From Gemmatimonadaceae bacterium (GTDB lineage: Bacteria > Gemmatimonadota > Gemmatimonadetes > Gemmatimonadales > Gemmatimonadaceae), in NCBI GenBank assembly GCA_035606695.1, contig DATNEW010000034.1, positions 62,001 through 126,000 on the forward strand: a stretch of 64,000 nucleotides of DNA. Direction: 5' to 3'. Within the stretch, counting starts at the first letter, position 1. The number at the start of each line of letters is the position of its first letter. Positions 8,585-16,987 of the stretch are shown piece after piece. The notes beneath the pieces are model-generated. The model was given only the letters and a program-made list of their open reading frames with translations, searched no databases and had not been told where the DNA came from. Made by a program: the position numbers and the translations under genes.

Positions 8585-9934
8585 ATGGACGGCTCGACTG
8601 CCCCAGACGCCCCGCTCGAGCCTGCTCGCACCGATCGGCGCTCGGCACCGCGACCCTATCGTCCACGGCTCTCCAAACCGCATCAACGCTTGCGGTCGCG
8701 GACGAGAGAGCTTGGACCCGGGCTGATCACCGGCGCCGCCGACGACGATCCATCCGGCATCGCGACCTACTCGCAAGCCGGCGCCGCGTTCGGCTACCAG
8801 ATGCTCTGGATCGCGCTGGTCAGTCTGCCGCTCATGGCCGCCATACAATTGATGTGCGCGCGCATTGGCATCGTCGCCCGCAGCGGATTGGCGAGCGTGC
8901 TACGCCAGCATTATCCGCGATGGCTGCTCTGGGTAGCCTGTTTGCTTCTGCTGTTCGGCAACACCGTGAACATCGCCGCCGACCTCGGCGGCATGGCGGC
9001 CGCCGCGGCGCTGCTCACCGGATTGCCTTCGCTGCTATTCGTACCGGCCTTCACCATCGTCATTCTCGCGCTGCTCGTCTACGCGTCGTACGAACGCATG
9101 ACGCGCGTCCTCAAGTGGCTCACGATCGCGCTGTTCAGCTACGTACTCGCGGGCCTGCTCGCGCGTCCGAACGCGCTGTCCGTCGTAACCGGCACCCTCG
9201 TTCCACACATCAGCTGGTCCAGGGATTTCCTGCTGATGTTCGTCGCCATCCTCGGCACGACGATCTCTCCCTATCTCTTCTTCTGGCAAGCAGCGCAGAA
9301 CGCCGAGCACGATGCCTTCTGGCGGAATCGCCTAGTCGGCCGGCCGCAACGAGCGGTACATCGCGAGCTGCGCGCCGCCGCGCGCGACGTCAACGCCGGC
9401 ATGTTCTTCTCGAACGCCATCATGTACTTCATCATCCTCACGGCGGCGGCAACGTTGCATCGCGCCGGGATGACGGACGTGCGAACCGCTGAAGAAGCCG
9501 CGGCGGCGCTCCGACCGCTGGCCGGCGCGGGCGCGGCGTGGCTGTTCACCGCGGGACTCATCGGAACCGGAATGCTCGGCGTGCCGGTCCTTGCCGGATC
9601 CGGCGCATACGCGGTGGCCGAGGCAGCGGCGTGGCGCGCGGGAATGGATGAGAAAGTTCATACGGCGCGGCAGTTCTATGGTGTGATCGCGCTCGCGATG
9701 CTCGTGGGCATGGTGTTGAACTTCGCGCACGTGAACGCCATCCGCCTGCTCATCTGGTCGGCCGTGATCAACGGCCTGCTCGCGCCACCGCTCATCGCGA
9801 TCATTCTGGTGGTGTGCAACAACGAGCGCGTGATGGGCAATCACAAGAACGGCTGGGGTCTCAACACGCTCGGCGGGCTGGCAACGTTGCTGATGACGGC
9901 CGCGGGAGTGGCGCTGGTCGTCTCCTGGTTGTAA
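8585..9934 (+). CDS. NRAMP-family divalent metal transporter, DPSGI variant
   Basis: Inner-membrane transporter of the LeuT-fold NRAMP family, about 449 residues from the ATG at 8585 (a TTG at 8555 is also in frame). After a basic cytoplasmic tail come the family opening GPGLITGAADDDPSGIATYSQ and some ten or eleven hydrophobic segments. Canonical Mn/Fe NRAMPs carry DPGN in helix 1; here it reads DPSGI, and the helix-6 metal site stretch reads AGLIGTGMLGVPVL rather than the usual MPHN-containing form. Such members form a divergent branch whose substrate (Mg, Mn or other) is uncertain. It stands alone between divergent and downstream genes. Confidence 0.88.
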   Translation: MDGSTAPDAPLEPARTDRRSAPRPYRPRLSKPHQRLRSRTRELGPGLITGAADDDPSGIATYSQAGAAFGYQMLWIALVSLPLMAAIQLMCARIGIVARSGLASVLRQHYPRWLLWVACLLLLFGNTVNIAADLGGMAAAAALLTGLPSLLFVPAFTIVILALLVYASYERMTRVLKWLTIALFSYVLAGLLARPNALSVVTGTLVPHISWSRDFLLMFVAILGTTISPYLFFWQAAQNAEHDAFWRNRLVGRPQRAVHRELRAAARDVNAGMFFSNAIMYFIILTAAATLHRAGMTDVRTAEEAAAALRPLAGAGAAWLFTAGLIGTGMLGVPVLAGSGAYAVAEAAAWRAGMDEKVHTARQFYGVIALAMLVGMVLNFAHVNAIRLLIWSAVINGLLAPPLIAIILVVCNNERVMGNHKNGWGLNTLGGLATLLMTAAGVALVVSWL

Positions 9935-10097
9935 GTCACGTCCGAGCGATGCGGGATTACGCGCCTCCGGGCACGGATGACGCCGGTGAGACTGGCGTTC
10001 GTGCGCCTGCGCTGAGCCCACGGACTGGGGCGTGTCGTGCGCCGATGGCGTGAGCCGTGCATTTTCGGGTATGTGACGCTGGCCCCGGGGACCGACG

Positions 10098-10628
10098 ATG
10101 AGACACCGTACGGTAGGCATTCCGTGGTATCGCAGACAGACGTATCACACGGCGCGCGCGGTGTTCGCGGATCGCGCCGCGTTGCCGGCCAGCTACGATG
10201 AGTGGCTGCGCGTCGCCGTCGAAGATGAACGCCGAGTGACGCAGAGCGGCCAGGTTCCGGTGCGCGCCTACATCGATCCTACCGAGCTCAAGTCGTGGTG
10301 CACGTCGCGCGGGCTGCCTCTCGATTCTCGCGCGCGGCGTGAGTTCGCCGCGAAGCTGGCCCAGGAGACGTATCTGACCAGCATGGACCCCGCGCCCGTA
10401 CAAGTGGCGTACTCGAACGGGCGCGAGGAGGTCGGCATTCAGATCGCGCCGACCGTAGTCGAAGTCGGCGCGGACGGCATGCTCGTCGCGCTCAACGATC
10501 GGCTCGAGCTGGACGGACGCACCGTGCGTGTCACGGCAATCAATCAGGCGTGCAAAGCGGGAGCGGCGCCGGATGGATCGGCGGAGATCACGGTGCGCCT
10601 GAGCTTCATCGAGTCAGTTCGCGCATAG
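10098..10628 (+). CDS. Hypothetical protein, 176 residues
   Basis: I do not recognise this family. The ATG at 10098 is preceded by a GGGGACCGACG leader. The protein is soluble and charged. An N-terminal helical half contains ASYDEWLRVAVEDERRV and an RAYIDPTELKSWCTSRG segment, and a short beta-rich C-terminal half follows (VVEVGADGMLVALNDRLELDGRTVRVTA). No signal peptide or transmembrane segment is visible. It ends inside the tail of the convergent cupin gene (15-bp overlap). Composition and codon use look like the rest of the chromosome, which supports coding. Confidence 0.6.
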   Translation: MRHRTVGIPWYRRQTYHTARAVFADRAALPASYDEWLRVAVEDERRVTQSGQVPVRAYIDPTELKSWCTSRGLPLDSRARREFAAKLAQETYLTSMDPAPVQVAYSNGREEVGIQIAPTVVEVGADGMLVALNDRLELDGRTVRVTAINQACKAGAAPDGSAEITVRLSFIESVRA

Positions 10629-11078
10629 CTCCATTCCGAATCGTGCGAAGACGGGACCGACCGCCTGAGGCGTCTTCTCGCGATCGTACGGCCCGGCCCA
10701 CGCCGAGGCCAGCGCGCGAAAGAACTGCTCGTACTCCGGCCCGCCGATGGTCAGCAGGCGCGACGGAGTATTCCCCGCTCCGGCGAACTTGTGCTTCGCA
10801 CCGCGAGGCACAGTGACCGTGTCGCCCGCGTGCGCCGTCCACGTCTCGAGTTGTCCGTCGCGCTCGAGCGTCCATTCGACCTCGCCTTCGATGACGTGGA
10901 AGACTTCGATCCATTGATCGGTATGCAGTGCCGTCGCGCCGCCGCGTGGTTGAATGACGAGCTCCATCACCGAGAACGCGCCGCCGGACTCCTCGCCAGA
11001 GACGAGGACCGTGATTTCGTTGTTGCCGAGAAAGCGAATGGATCGGGTGGTGCCGGTGTCAGCTGCGATCGACGTCAT
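10614..11078 (-). CDS. Cupin-domain protein
   Basis: Single-domain cupin of 154 residues. The two conserved cupin motifs are visible as HTDQWIEVFHVIEGEVEW (motif 1; the usual HxH is HTDQW, with later Glu and His) and a second motif with GDTVTVPRGAKHKF. Such proteins bind a metal in a small barrel and act as dioxygenases, isomerases or sensors, and the substrate is unknown. It is the second gene of a TetR operon: its first 20 bases overlap the end of the regulator gene, so the regulator probably controls it directly through the shared operator at 11695-11726. Confidence 0.85.
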   Translation of the reverse strand: MTSIAADTGTTRSIRFLGNNEITVLVSGEESGGAFSVMELVIQPRGGATALHTDQWIEVFHVIEGEVEWTLERDGQLETWTAHAGDTVTVPRGAKHKFAGAGNTPSRLLTIGGPEYEQFFRALASAWAGPYDREKTPQAVGPVFARFGMELCAN

Positions 11079-11691
11079 TGTGCATCTCCCTTCGGTTTGG
11101 CGTGTGGCCCGCGCGCAACTGCGCGAGCAGGGACTCGATAGCCCACACCACCGCGGTCTGCGCGCTCGATGCGCTCAGGCCCGTCTCGTCCTGGACCGCG
11201 ATCCACGCGCTCGAGCTACAGAGATATCCGAGCACGCCGGCCGCGCGATCCAGCTCCGAGCGGCCGAGGCCGGGCACCTCGCGCCGCAGCGCGCGACGAA
11301 TCGCCTCGGCGCGCGCCGTTCGGTACTCGCCGCGCACGGCTCGGCCGGTCGCGGTGTGCAGCAGCGCGCGCGCGAGTCGCGGCCGCTGCTCGAGGCGCTT
11401 CGCGGCCTCGCGAAAGCTGGCGGCGATTCCTTCGTCGCCGACTTCGACGGGCAGCTGCAACAACTCGCCCCGAATCCACTCGCCTGCCGCGGCGAGGAGA
11501 TCGGCGCGTGTTGGGAAGTAGCGGTAGAGCGTGCGGCGCGAGACGCCGGCTTCGCGGGCGAGATCGTCCATCGAGACGTCGTCGGCGTCGCCGGCCTCGA
11601 GGTGGACGACGAGTGCCTGGAAGACGGCGTGAGTCGCGAGGGCGGCCTGCCGGTCGCGGAGCGAGAGCGGTGACTGCGTTGGTGCGGACAT
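11059..11691 (-). CDS. TetR-family transcriptional regulator
   Basis: A 210-residue TetR-type repressor. The N-terminal helix-turn-helix is unmistakable (MDDLAREAGVSRRTLYRYFPTRADLLAA, about 43-70); the rest is the helical ligand-binding domain, ending with Ala-rich helices. Members bind DNA as dimers and release it when a small molecule binds. The gene lies just downstream of a 16-bp perfect palindrome and overlaps the cupin gene, so it is probably autoregulated and controls the cupin. The cupin product could be acting on, or detoxifying, the inducing ligand, but nothing in the sequence names it. Confidence 0.92.
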   Translation of the reverse strand: MSAPTQSPLSLRDRQAALATHAVFQALVVHLEAGDADDVSMDDLAREAGVSRRTLYRYFPTRADLLAAAGEWIRGELLQLPVEVGDEGIAASFREAAKRLEQRPRLARALLHTATGRAVRGEYRTARAEAIRRALRREVPGLGRSELDRAAGVLGYLCSSSAWIAVQDETGLSASSAQTAVVWAIESLLAQLRAGHTPNRREMHNDVDRS

Positions 11692-11694
11692 GAG

Positions 11695-11726
11695 GTAACG
11701 TTACGGGTGTGACACATTTGTGTCAA
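11695..11726 (-). promoter_or_regulatory. Promoter and palindromic operator of the TetR-cupin operon
   Basis: Read on the minus strand, a perfect -35 TTGACA (11726-11721), a 17-bp spacer and a -10-like TAACGT (11703-11698) sit just ahead of the TetR ATG at 11691. The 16-bp perfect palindrome TGACACATTTGTGTCA (11710-11725) covers the -35 and spacer, and a second palindrome GTAACGTTAC (11695-11704) covers the -10. This layout is that of an autorepressed TetR operator. Confidence 0.7.
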
Positions 11727-11969
11727 GCTGTCTCAGGTGTGTCAGAGCCTCATTCACGCGGCGACAAGTCTAGCCGCCGGAAGGTACCGTTCCCATGTTT
11801 GGCCGAGCGGTTCCCTTCCAACGCCTAGCTCACACAGAGATGCGACGACGCAGAATCCTTGGTGATCAAGAACCGGCGGCGGGCGGCTCCCTAGTCTCGA
11901 CGGCGCCCTTTCCCCGGTACGAGGGCCAGGCAAGTCAACGGTTTGAGGCAAGGCGGCGTCGAATGGGAC

Positions 11970-13070
11970 ATGCTCAGTCTCATCATCGCCATTCTTGCCG
12001 CCGCCTCGGCGCCTCCGGCCCACTGCGCCTTCCATGAAGCCAACGCCCTCGTCCACCGATGGGAAGGTGGTTGCGGGCCACTGTTCGAGCAGACGCCACG
12101 CATGAAACTCGAGCCGGCGCGCGGGCTAGAGAGCGGACGTTGGCGCGCCGACATCTCACCGAGCGCGGTGTGGGCCGGCACCATGAGCGACTCGGGATAC
12201 GACGACGCGGCGCTTGAACTAGAGTTATATAATGATAAAACTGGCATTCTTCGGACGGCGTATGGGTGGTACGCCGTCCGATCGTTTGCCCGCACGCGCG
12301 ACTCCATGACGTTCGCGCTGGACACCTCCGCCGAGGTACCGCCGTCGCCGCTCGACGTGGAGATCATTCGGCGAGCGGACGCGATGCTGTCATCGAACGC
12401 CGTGTGGAACCGGGCCGACAACCGACGGTGTCCGGCGCGCGCGACGACGTGGAGCATCTACTGCGTGCTTGACCGCGCGGCGGTCGCAACGTCATGCGGC
12501 ACACACCATCGCCGGCCGGCCATGGAGGCGGTGCGCGGCATCATCGACGAACGCACGGCCAATCGCGACTATCACCACCGTCTGATGGACTACAACAACG
12601 ATTCGACGACCACGCTCGCCGACGTACACTCGCTCTTTCGCGAAGCGCTCGCGCGTCTGCACGGGTCGGAGGATCAACCGCTCGGTCCACCCGCCGTCTG
12701 TCCCCCGCCGCCCGAACCCATCGTCACCGTGGCGGACACGATGATCGTCTCGCAGATGGAGCGGCTCCTGTCGTCGGCGGACTTGTGGAACAAGCACGAC
12801 GCCGACAGCCTCGACACGTGTCCGGCGACGATGCGCGGCGTCACGCTGCGGTGCGCGCTCAGCCGCGCGTCGATGGAGGTGGCGGGCGAGTACGACGGCG
12901 GCGGAGGCGCGGTAGCGCGCGAGGCGCGGCGGGCGATCGACGCGCTGCCACACCGCCAATATGATGAGCGCCTCATCGAGTTCAACAACGATCCGGCGAT
13001 CTCGTTCGACGACTTGCGGCGGTACCTCGAGCTGCTCAAGTCGCGCTTGGCGAAGGAGATTGGCAGGTAG
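11970..13070 (+). CDS. Exported protein with a tandemly duplicated domain
   Basis: I do not recognise the family. From ATG 11970 (a TTG at 11943 is in frame but leaves a poor leader) the protein opens with LLIIA-like hydrophobic residues and a lipobox-like PAHC, so export is likely. The C-terminal two thirds contain two copies of a domain of about 100 residues. The first (about 135-235) has LLSSNAVWN, four Cys/His positions, a YHHRLMDYNND motif and a closing helix. The second (about 255-360) has LLSSADLWN, C...C and YDERLIEFNND. The repeats differ in detail, so the duplication is old. Its stop lies about 30 bp before the tRNA-Ile terminator remnant at the edge of the mobile element. Confidence 0.65.
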   Translation: MLSLIIAILAAASAPPAHCAFHEANALVHRWEGGCGPLFEQTPRMKLEPARGLESGRWRADISPSAVWAGTMSDSGYDDAALELELYNDKTGILRTAYGWYAVRSFARTRDSMTFALDTSAEVPPSPLDVEIIRRADAMLSSNAVWNRADNRRCPARATTWSIYCVLDRAAVATSCGTHHRRPAMEAVRGIIDERTANRDYHHRLMDYNNDSTTTLADVHSLFREALARLHGSEDQPLGPPAVCPPPPEPIVTVADTMIVSQMERLLSSADLWNKHDADSLDTCPATMRGVTLRCALSRASMEVAGEYDGGGGAVAREARRAIDALPHRQYDERLIEFNNDPAISFDDLRRYLELLKSRLAKEIGR

Positions 13071-13102
13071 GCGAGGAAAAACGCAGAAAAGCGCAGGAAA
13101 AC

Positions 13103-13139
13103 AAAACGCCGCAAGCACTCAAGGTGCTTGCGGCGTTTT
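13103..13139 (-). terminator. Original rho-independent terminator of the tRNA-Ile gene
   Basis: Perfect 16-bp inverted repeat (arms 13103-13118 and 13124-13139, AAAACGCCGCAAGCAC with its complement) around a 5-base loop. It directly follows, on the minus strand, the displaced tRNA 3' fragment at 13143-13184. Before the element inserted it would have been the terminator of the tRNA now found at 34431-34504. It may also stop the plus-strand gene ending at 13070. Confidence 0.85.
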
Positions 13140-13142
13140 GGA

Positions 13143-13184
13143 TGGGCCCGGGAGGAGTTGAACCTCCGACCTCACGCTTATCAG
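13143..13184. repeat. Left attachment site (tRNA-Ile 3' fragment)
   Basis: A 42-bp copy of the 3' part of tRNA-Ile starting at the anticodon loop, identical to 34431-34472. Identity ends at 13185. It is not a functional tRNA: the 5' half is missing and is replaced by element sequence. Similarity continues less perfectly through the terminator hairpin to about 13091. Confidence 0.93.
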
Positions 13185-13203
13185 CTGTGCAAAACGCAGC
13201 ATG

Positions 13204-13279
13204 AAGTCCGGCAAGGGGCCGGTTAACCCAGGCAGAAGCCACTAACGCCGCTTCCCTGTCGGCCCCAATTGCCGGACTT
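13204..13279. repeat. Inverted repeat just inside the left end
   Basis: AAGTCCGGCAAGGGGCC (13204-13220) faces GGCCCCAATTGCCGGACTT (13261-13279), leaving a loop of about 40 bases. It lies in the roughly 200-bp non-coding strip between the left attachment site and the DUF3800 gene. It could be a transcription barrier at the element end or a structured part of the recombination site. Confidence 0.5.
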
Positions 13280-13286
13280 TTCGCGT

Positions 13287-13308
13287 AACGGGTACCGGAA
13301 CGGGTACG
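13287..13308. promoter_or_regulatory. Putative integrase arm-type sites, left end
   Basis: Two direct copies of AACGGGTACC / AACGGGTACG (13287-13296, 13299-13308), 12 bp apart. The same decamer in the opposite orientation (GGTACCCGTT) occurs twice at the other end of the element (34346-34355, 34367-34376). Paired repeats inside both ends, in opposite orientation, are how arm-binding sites of tyrosine integrases are arranged. Confidence 0.55.
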
Positions 13309-13382
13309 TGGAGCGCCTTACGCGCAAAGCCCGGAGGATGTCCCGGACGAAGCACGGCGAGTCGGCGCAGTAGCGCTTTTGG

Positions 13383-14567
13383 TCACAGACGTAGGTCGAC
13401 TTGGAGATCGCCGATCCCCTCGGCCGCATCGTCTTCGTGGATACTAATCCCGCCGGCCCGCTGTATCCGTTCAAGCAGGTAATCGGCGAACTGATCCTTA
13501 TGGTGGTCGGATGTGGCACCGCGAACCAGCACGCGGTTGAGACTCCCGGTGAAGAGATCGGCCAGCTGCAGGAGCGGCTGATCCTTTGAGTCGAGCGCTT
13601 CACAGTGCTCCACTCTGAGTTGATTGTTGAACCGGTTAGCGCTCGCTTCAATGAGAGCCTCTTTGACCTTACTCACGATGAGCTTATCGCGTCCCTGCCC
13701 TTGGGCTTCCTGATCCTTATACACGGCGATCCGACGCGGCAGGGTGGCCCGTCTATTCGCATCTTCGTGCTCAACACCGCGAATGAGCAGCTGCGTGAGC
13801 ATCCATTCGAACGCCTCATCCTTTGCCCGAATACCTTGGCGCGGCACACGGATGCTCTTGAAACTGATGAGAGGGATTTGGTCGAAAACGAGATCCACAA
13901 GCGCGCGATAGACGGGAAGATTGTCTCGAGAGAGAGTCGAGTAGTGGAACTCGAGGTCGAGGCCCTTCGCGACCTTCCAGCCGGTGATGTAGCGGGCAAG
14001 CTTCCAAGTGTCCTCGGGATTCACAAACCACACACTACCAATTAAGAGATCGGTGTCGGTTTTGCCGCTCTCATCCGCATACACAACAATGGTGGGTGCC
14101 GGCGCCTCGTCGTTCGCATGGCGCTCGCGCTCTTCCTCGCTCATCTGCCCACGGCGCTTCCGCACAACATCGGTTGCCAAGAACAGCCGAAACTGATTCT
14201 GAATTTTGGCCCGCGCCCGCGCCACTGATGCGTGCCGCGTTAGCCGACGATAGGTCTGCTCGGGATCATCGCGAAATTGTTCGTATAAGTCGGCCTCATA
14301 CTCCTTCCAGTAGGCAATCTGGAGGGAGATGTCCGAGTCACGCGTCTCCGGCTGTGTATTCAGAAGCCACGCGATTTTCTCTTGGAAAGTCTTGTCACTG
14401 CCGGACGCCAACGCGGCGAGCAATCGCTCGCGCTCCTCGGCAAGCTTCGCAGCCCGCTCAAGGGCGGCGGCGTCATCGCCACGGACAGGAATCTCTCCGT
14501 CGACGTTCTCTACGGCTTCGGGATCGCGATCCACGGTGGGCGCCTCAATCAGCAACGGAACGGCCAC
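13383..14567 (-). CDS. DUF3800 protein with coiled N-terminus
   Basis: A 394-residue protein (GTG start at 14567). Residues ~30-150 are charged helix (AKLAEERERLL...), and the C-terminal part is a DUF3800 domain: VVYADESGKT at ~165 with the conserved Asp-Glu-Ser, LQLADLF near 345 with the second Asp. DUF3800 is predicted to have an RNase-H-like fold and is common in phages, mobile elements and defence islands; catalysis is unproven. It is the last gene before the left attachment site. About 290 bp separate it from the end of hamB; an AT-rich TAGAATATAC stretch there could serve its own promoter. It could be a separate cargo gene rather than part of Hachiman. Confidence 0.85.
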   Translation of the reverse strand: MAVPLLIEAPTVDRDPEAVENVDGEIPVRGDDAAALERAAKLAEERERLLAALASGSDKTFQEKIAWLLNTQPETRDSDISLQIAYWKEYEADLYEQFRDDPEQTYRRLTRHASVARARAKIQNQFRLFLATDVVRKRRGQMSEEERERHANDEAPAPTIVVYADESGKTDTDLLIGSVWFVNPEDTWKLARYITGWKVAKGLDLEFHYSTLSRDNLPVYRALVDLVFDQIPLISFKSIRVPRQGIRAKDEAFEWMLTQLLIRGVEHEDANRRATLPRRIAVYKDQEAQGQGRDKLIVSKVKEALIEASANRFNNQLRVEHCEALDSKDQPLLQLADLFTGSLNRVLVRGATSDHHKDQFADYLLERIQRAGGISIHEDDAAEGIGDLQVDLRL

Positions 14568-14857
14568 ATATTAGCGCCGTGTCTGCACATTAGCATGTTC
14601 GTATATTCTACATGCACACAACCCGAGATCGAGGAACGGTCGGCCCGCACCGAAGCTCTCGTGCGGGTCATGCGGGAACGGATCTAGACCGCCGCCGCAT
14701 TATGTTCAGCTCATGCGCGGTTTAATCTCTGCCGATCAGGGCAATGCAAATCGGTATTCGCAAATACTCGGAACACGGGGCAGAAAACCGGGCCCGTGAC
14801 AGACCGTCGGCCAAACGCATTCCTTTCTGCTACTACTAAAAGCCCCGCGAGCTTGGC

Positions 14858-16987
14858 TTAAACGAATCGCTTGGCGTCGATAAGAAGGTCGCGTTCGAAT
14901 GCGGATAGTTCGACGCTCGCAATGTCGAGTTCCCTCAGGGCAATTAAGGCTTCGTCCAAGGAGGCGGGCTTCCCGAGCCGGCTCGACAGCCGTTGCGCTA
15001 GCTGCAGCGGAACGCCGTACTCGTCCAACGCAGCGATGCCCGGCGGCTGAAAATAGTTCTCCAGGGACGCCGCAAACACCGCATAATCGCCGCACGGCAG
15101 GCTAAGCGGCTGAAATACCGCTCGCTGGATGCGATCGACTGCCATGAGGTAGCGCGGAAACTGGAACGTGGCCCACGTGCGAACAAAATCCAAGACATCC
15201 TCGACGGCATCGTCGGCGTCTGGCTCACGCGCCTTCATCATCTGATCGACTATCATGCGTCGCGGGCTCTTAATGGTCCGGAATGCATTGATCCGATAGG
15301 TGAGTTGGGCCGCCGAAGCCACGCCGCTTCTTGGCTGGCCGTCAAGCAAGTGCTCCCAGATCAGCTCACATACGAGCTTGAGCTCGTCGTATGACGGCAT
15401 GCCGCTCCAGGCCAAGCCCCTCGCATACTCCTGCGATCTAGACAGGAGTTCCTGCGCGAGAGCGATCTGAGCCCGAGGGTCGATGCCACGATTCTCGCGA
15501 ATGATATTCAACGGCAATACCTGTTGCCGCTCAATATCGGAGAGTCGCTCACGTGAGCGTGGCGTGAGATCACCCTCATCGAGCTGAATCAAGAGACTCT
15601 CCGGAGCATCCTCCGGTTGAGTGAACACCGGGATGTCCACCAGTGGCAGTTCCTCGGCGGGAGGGTCATTGAACAGATACACATGTCCGACGAAATGCTG
15701 AAACATGCGCCCCGATCTGCCCTTGATGTTGTTGAAAGTAAAGAAGTCGAACTTTCGGGTCGCCACTTTGTTGTCGAAGACAATTACGTTCTTCGCCTTC
15801 GTGTTCACGCCCTCGATCAACGTCGATGTGCAGACGAGCGTGTGAAGTTTTCCCTCATTGAACGCACGCACAAAGAACTGCTGAATGGCACGCGGCACTT
15901 TTCCGTGATGAAGTCCAATACCGCGGCGCAATGCCCGAACTAGTATCCAGTCTTCGTGATAGTGCGTCGCGATCCACTCGGCCGCCTCTTCGAGTTCCGG
16001 AGATGACTCGCGGCGTCGCGATGCCTCAAGCTCCGCGACGACCCGCCTCGCACTTGCGGGCGCCGCGCAATAGACGAGTGTCGGCTCAGCCAGGCCGCTC
16101 CACAAATCAACGAGCTTGTCGAAGCGATTGAGACGTGTGCTCGCGACGCGCGTAATCTCTGATACAACCGTCGCGAAGTCTGTAGCGATGAATCTGAACC
16201 CAATGCGATTCGGCAGATCGAGCGGAATCTGCCGAATGTTCGGCCCGAGTAGATAGAATTGAGCTCCTTGGCGGAATAGTCGATAGAACGCCTGGTTTAG
16301 GAGCGCGGCCCGTTCAACGTCGCGGGCCGGATCCAACTTGTAGAATTCATCGATTACAAAGAAGTCCACGCCTTCAAGTTCTGGTGTGTCTACAACACGC
16401 TCCTGGGTCAAGACGAAAACATTTCGCGACGCGCGCTCCTGCCCGACATGGGTAATGATCTTGAACTCGCCGCGGAACCGTTCCATTAAGCGACGTCGCG
16501 TCTCGTCGATTAACGCAATCGTGGGAACCACTACGACGATGTTTGAATAGCGATGACTCGCGATCATCGCATCGACGATCAAGCTCTTTCCAAAACTCGT
16601 CGGAGCACTCAGTACAACGTTGTGCCCGTCAAGTAGAAGTCGATAGACCTCGGCCTGCGCTCGGTGAAAAATGACCTCGTCAATTCCGCGAGGCCGGTGT
16701 GCCTCATATGCGAGCAAGTCCGCCAGCCCAAGCGTGTCAGGATCCAGATACGGAAAGAGGCCACGTTGACGCAGCAGCGTGTCGAGCACGGGAGCCGCGC
16801 CGCCAAAGTGGTCGCGCAATTCTAGGGCGCGAAGAATGAGGGACTGGACATCGGCGCTGTTCGACTCATTGGCAAGGTCGCGATTAACCAGCCTCGCTAA
16901 CTCGCGCACAATCCCAAAAGGATCGGCGGCGATAGCTTTCGGATCGCGTATTCTCTCGCGCAGCGGGCGCGTTAGATCGTCTGCCAT
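14858..16987 (-). CDS. hamB: Hachiman helicase HamB
   Basis: A 709-residue superfamily 2 helicase. Visible motifs: Walker A APTSFGKS (~127), the DExx box as VIDEFY (~213, instead of DEAD/DEAH), motif III-like LGPNIR, motif V CTSTLIEGVNTKAKN and motif VI NIKGRSGRM. The start overlaps the end of hamA by 16 bp. In Hachiman, HamB is a DNA helicase that holds the HamA nuclease silent and releases it on detecting phage-induced DNA change. The identification rests on the pairing with an unmistakable HamA. The protein looks somewhat shorter than the HamB proteins I recall, but the helicase core is complete. Confidence 0.9.
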   Translation of the reverse strand: MADDLTRPLRERIRDPKAIAADPFGIVRELARLVNRDLANESNSADVQSLILRALELRDHFGGAAPVLDTLLRQRGLFPYLDPDTLGLADLLAYEAHRPRGIDEVIFHRAQAEVYRLLLDGHNVVLSAPTSFGKSLIVDAMIASHRYSNIVVVVPTIALIDETRRRLMERFRGEFKIITHVGQERASRNVFVLTQERVVDTPELEGVDFFVIDEFYKLDPARDVERAALLNQAFYRLFRQGAQFYLLGPNIRQIPLDLPNRIGFRFIATDFATVVSEITRVASTRLNRFDKLVDLWSGLAEPTLVYCAAPASARRVVAELEASRRRESSPELEEAAEWIATHYHEDWILVRALRRGIGLHHGKVPRAIQQFFVRAFNEGKLHTLVCTSTLIEGVNTKAKNVIVFDNKVATRKFDFFTFNNIKGRSGRMFQHFVGHVYLFNDPPAEELPLVDIPVFTQPEDAPESLLIQLDEGDLTPRSRERLSDIERQQVLPLNIIRENRGIDPRAQIALAQELLSRSQEYARGLAWSGMPSYDELKLVCELIWEHLLDGQPRSGVASAAQLTYRINAFRTIKSPRRMIVDQMMKAREPDADDAVEDVLDFVRTWATFQFPRYLMAVDRIQRAVFQPLSLPCGDYAVFAASLENYFQPPGIAALDEYGVPLQLAQRLSSRLGKPASLDEALIALRELDIASVELSAFERDLLIDAKRFV

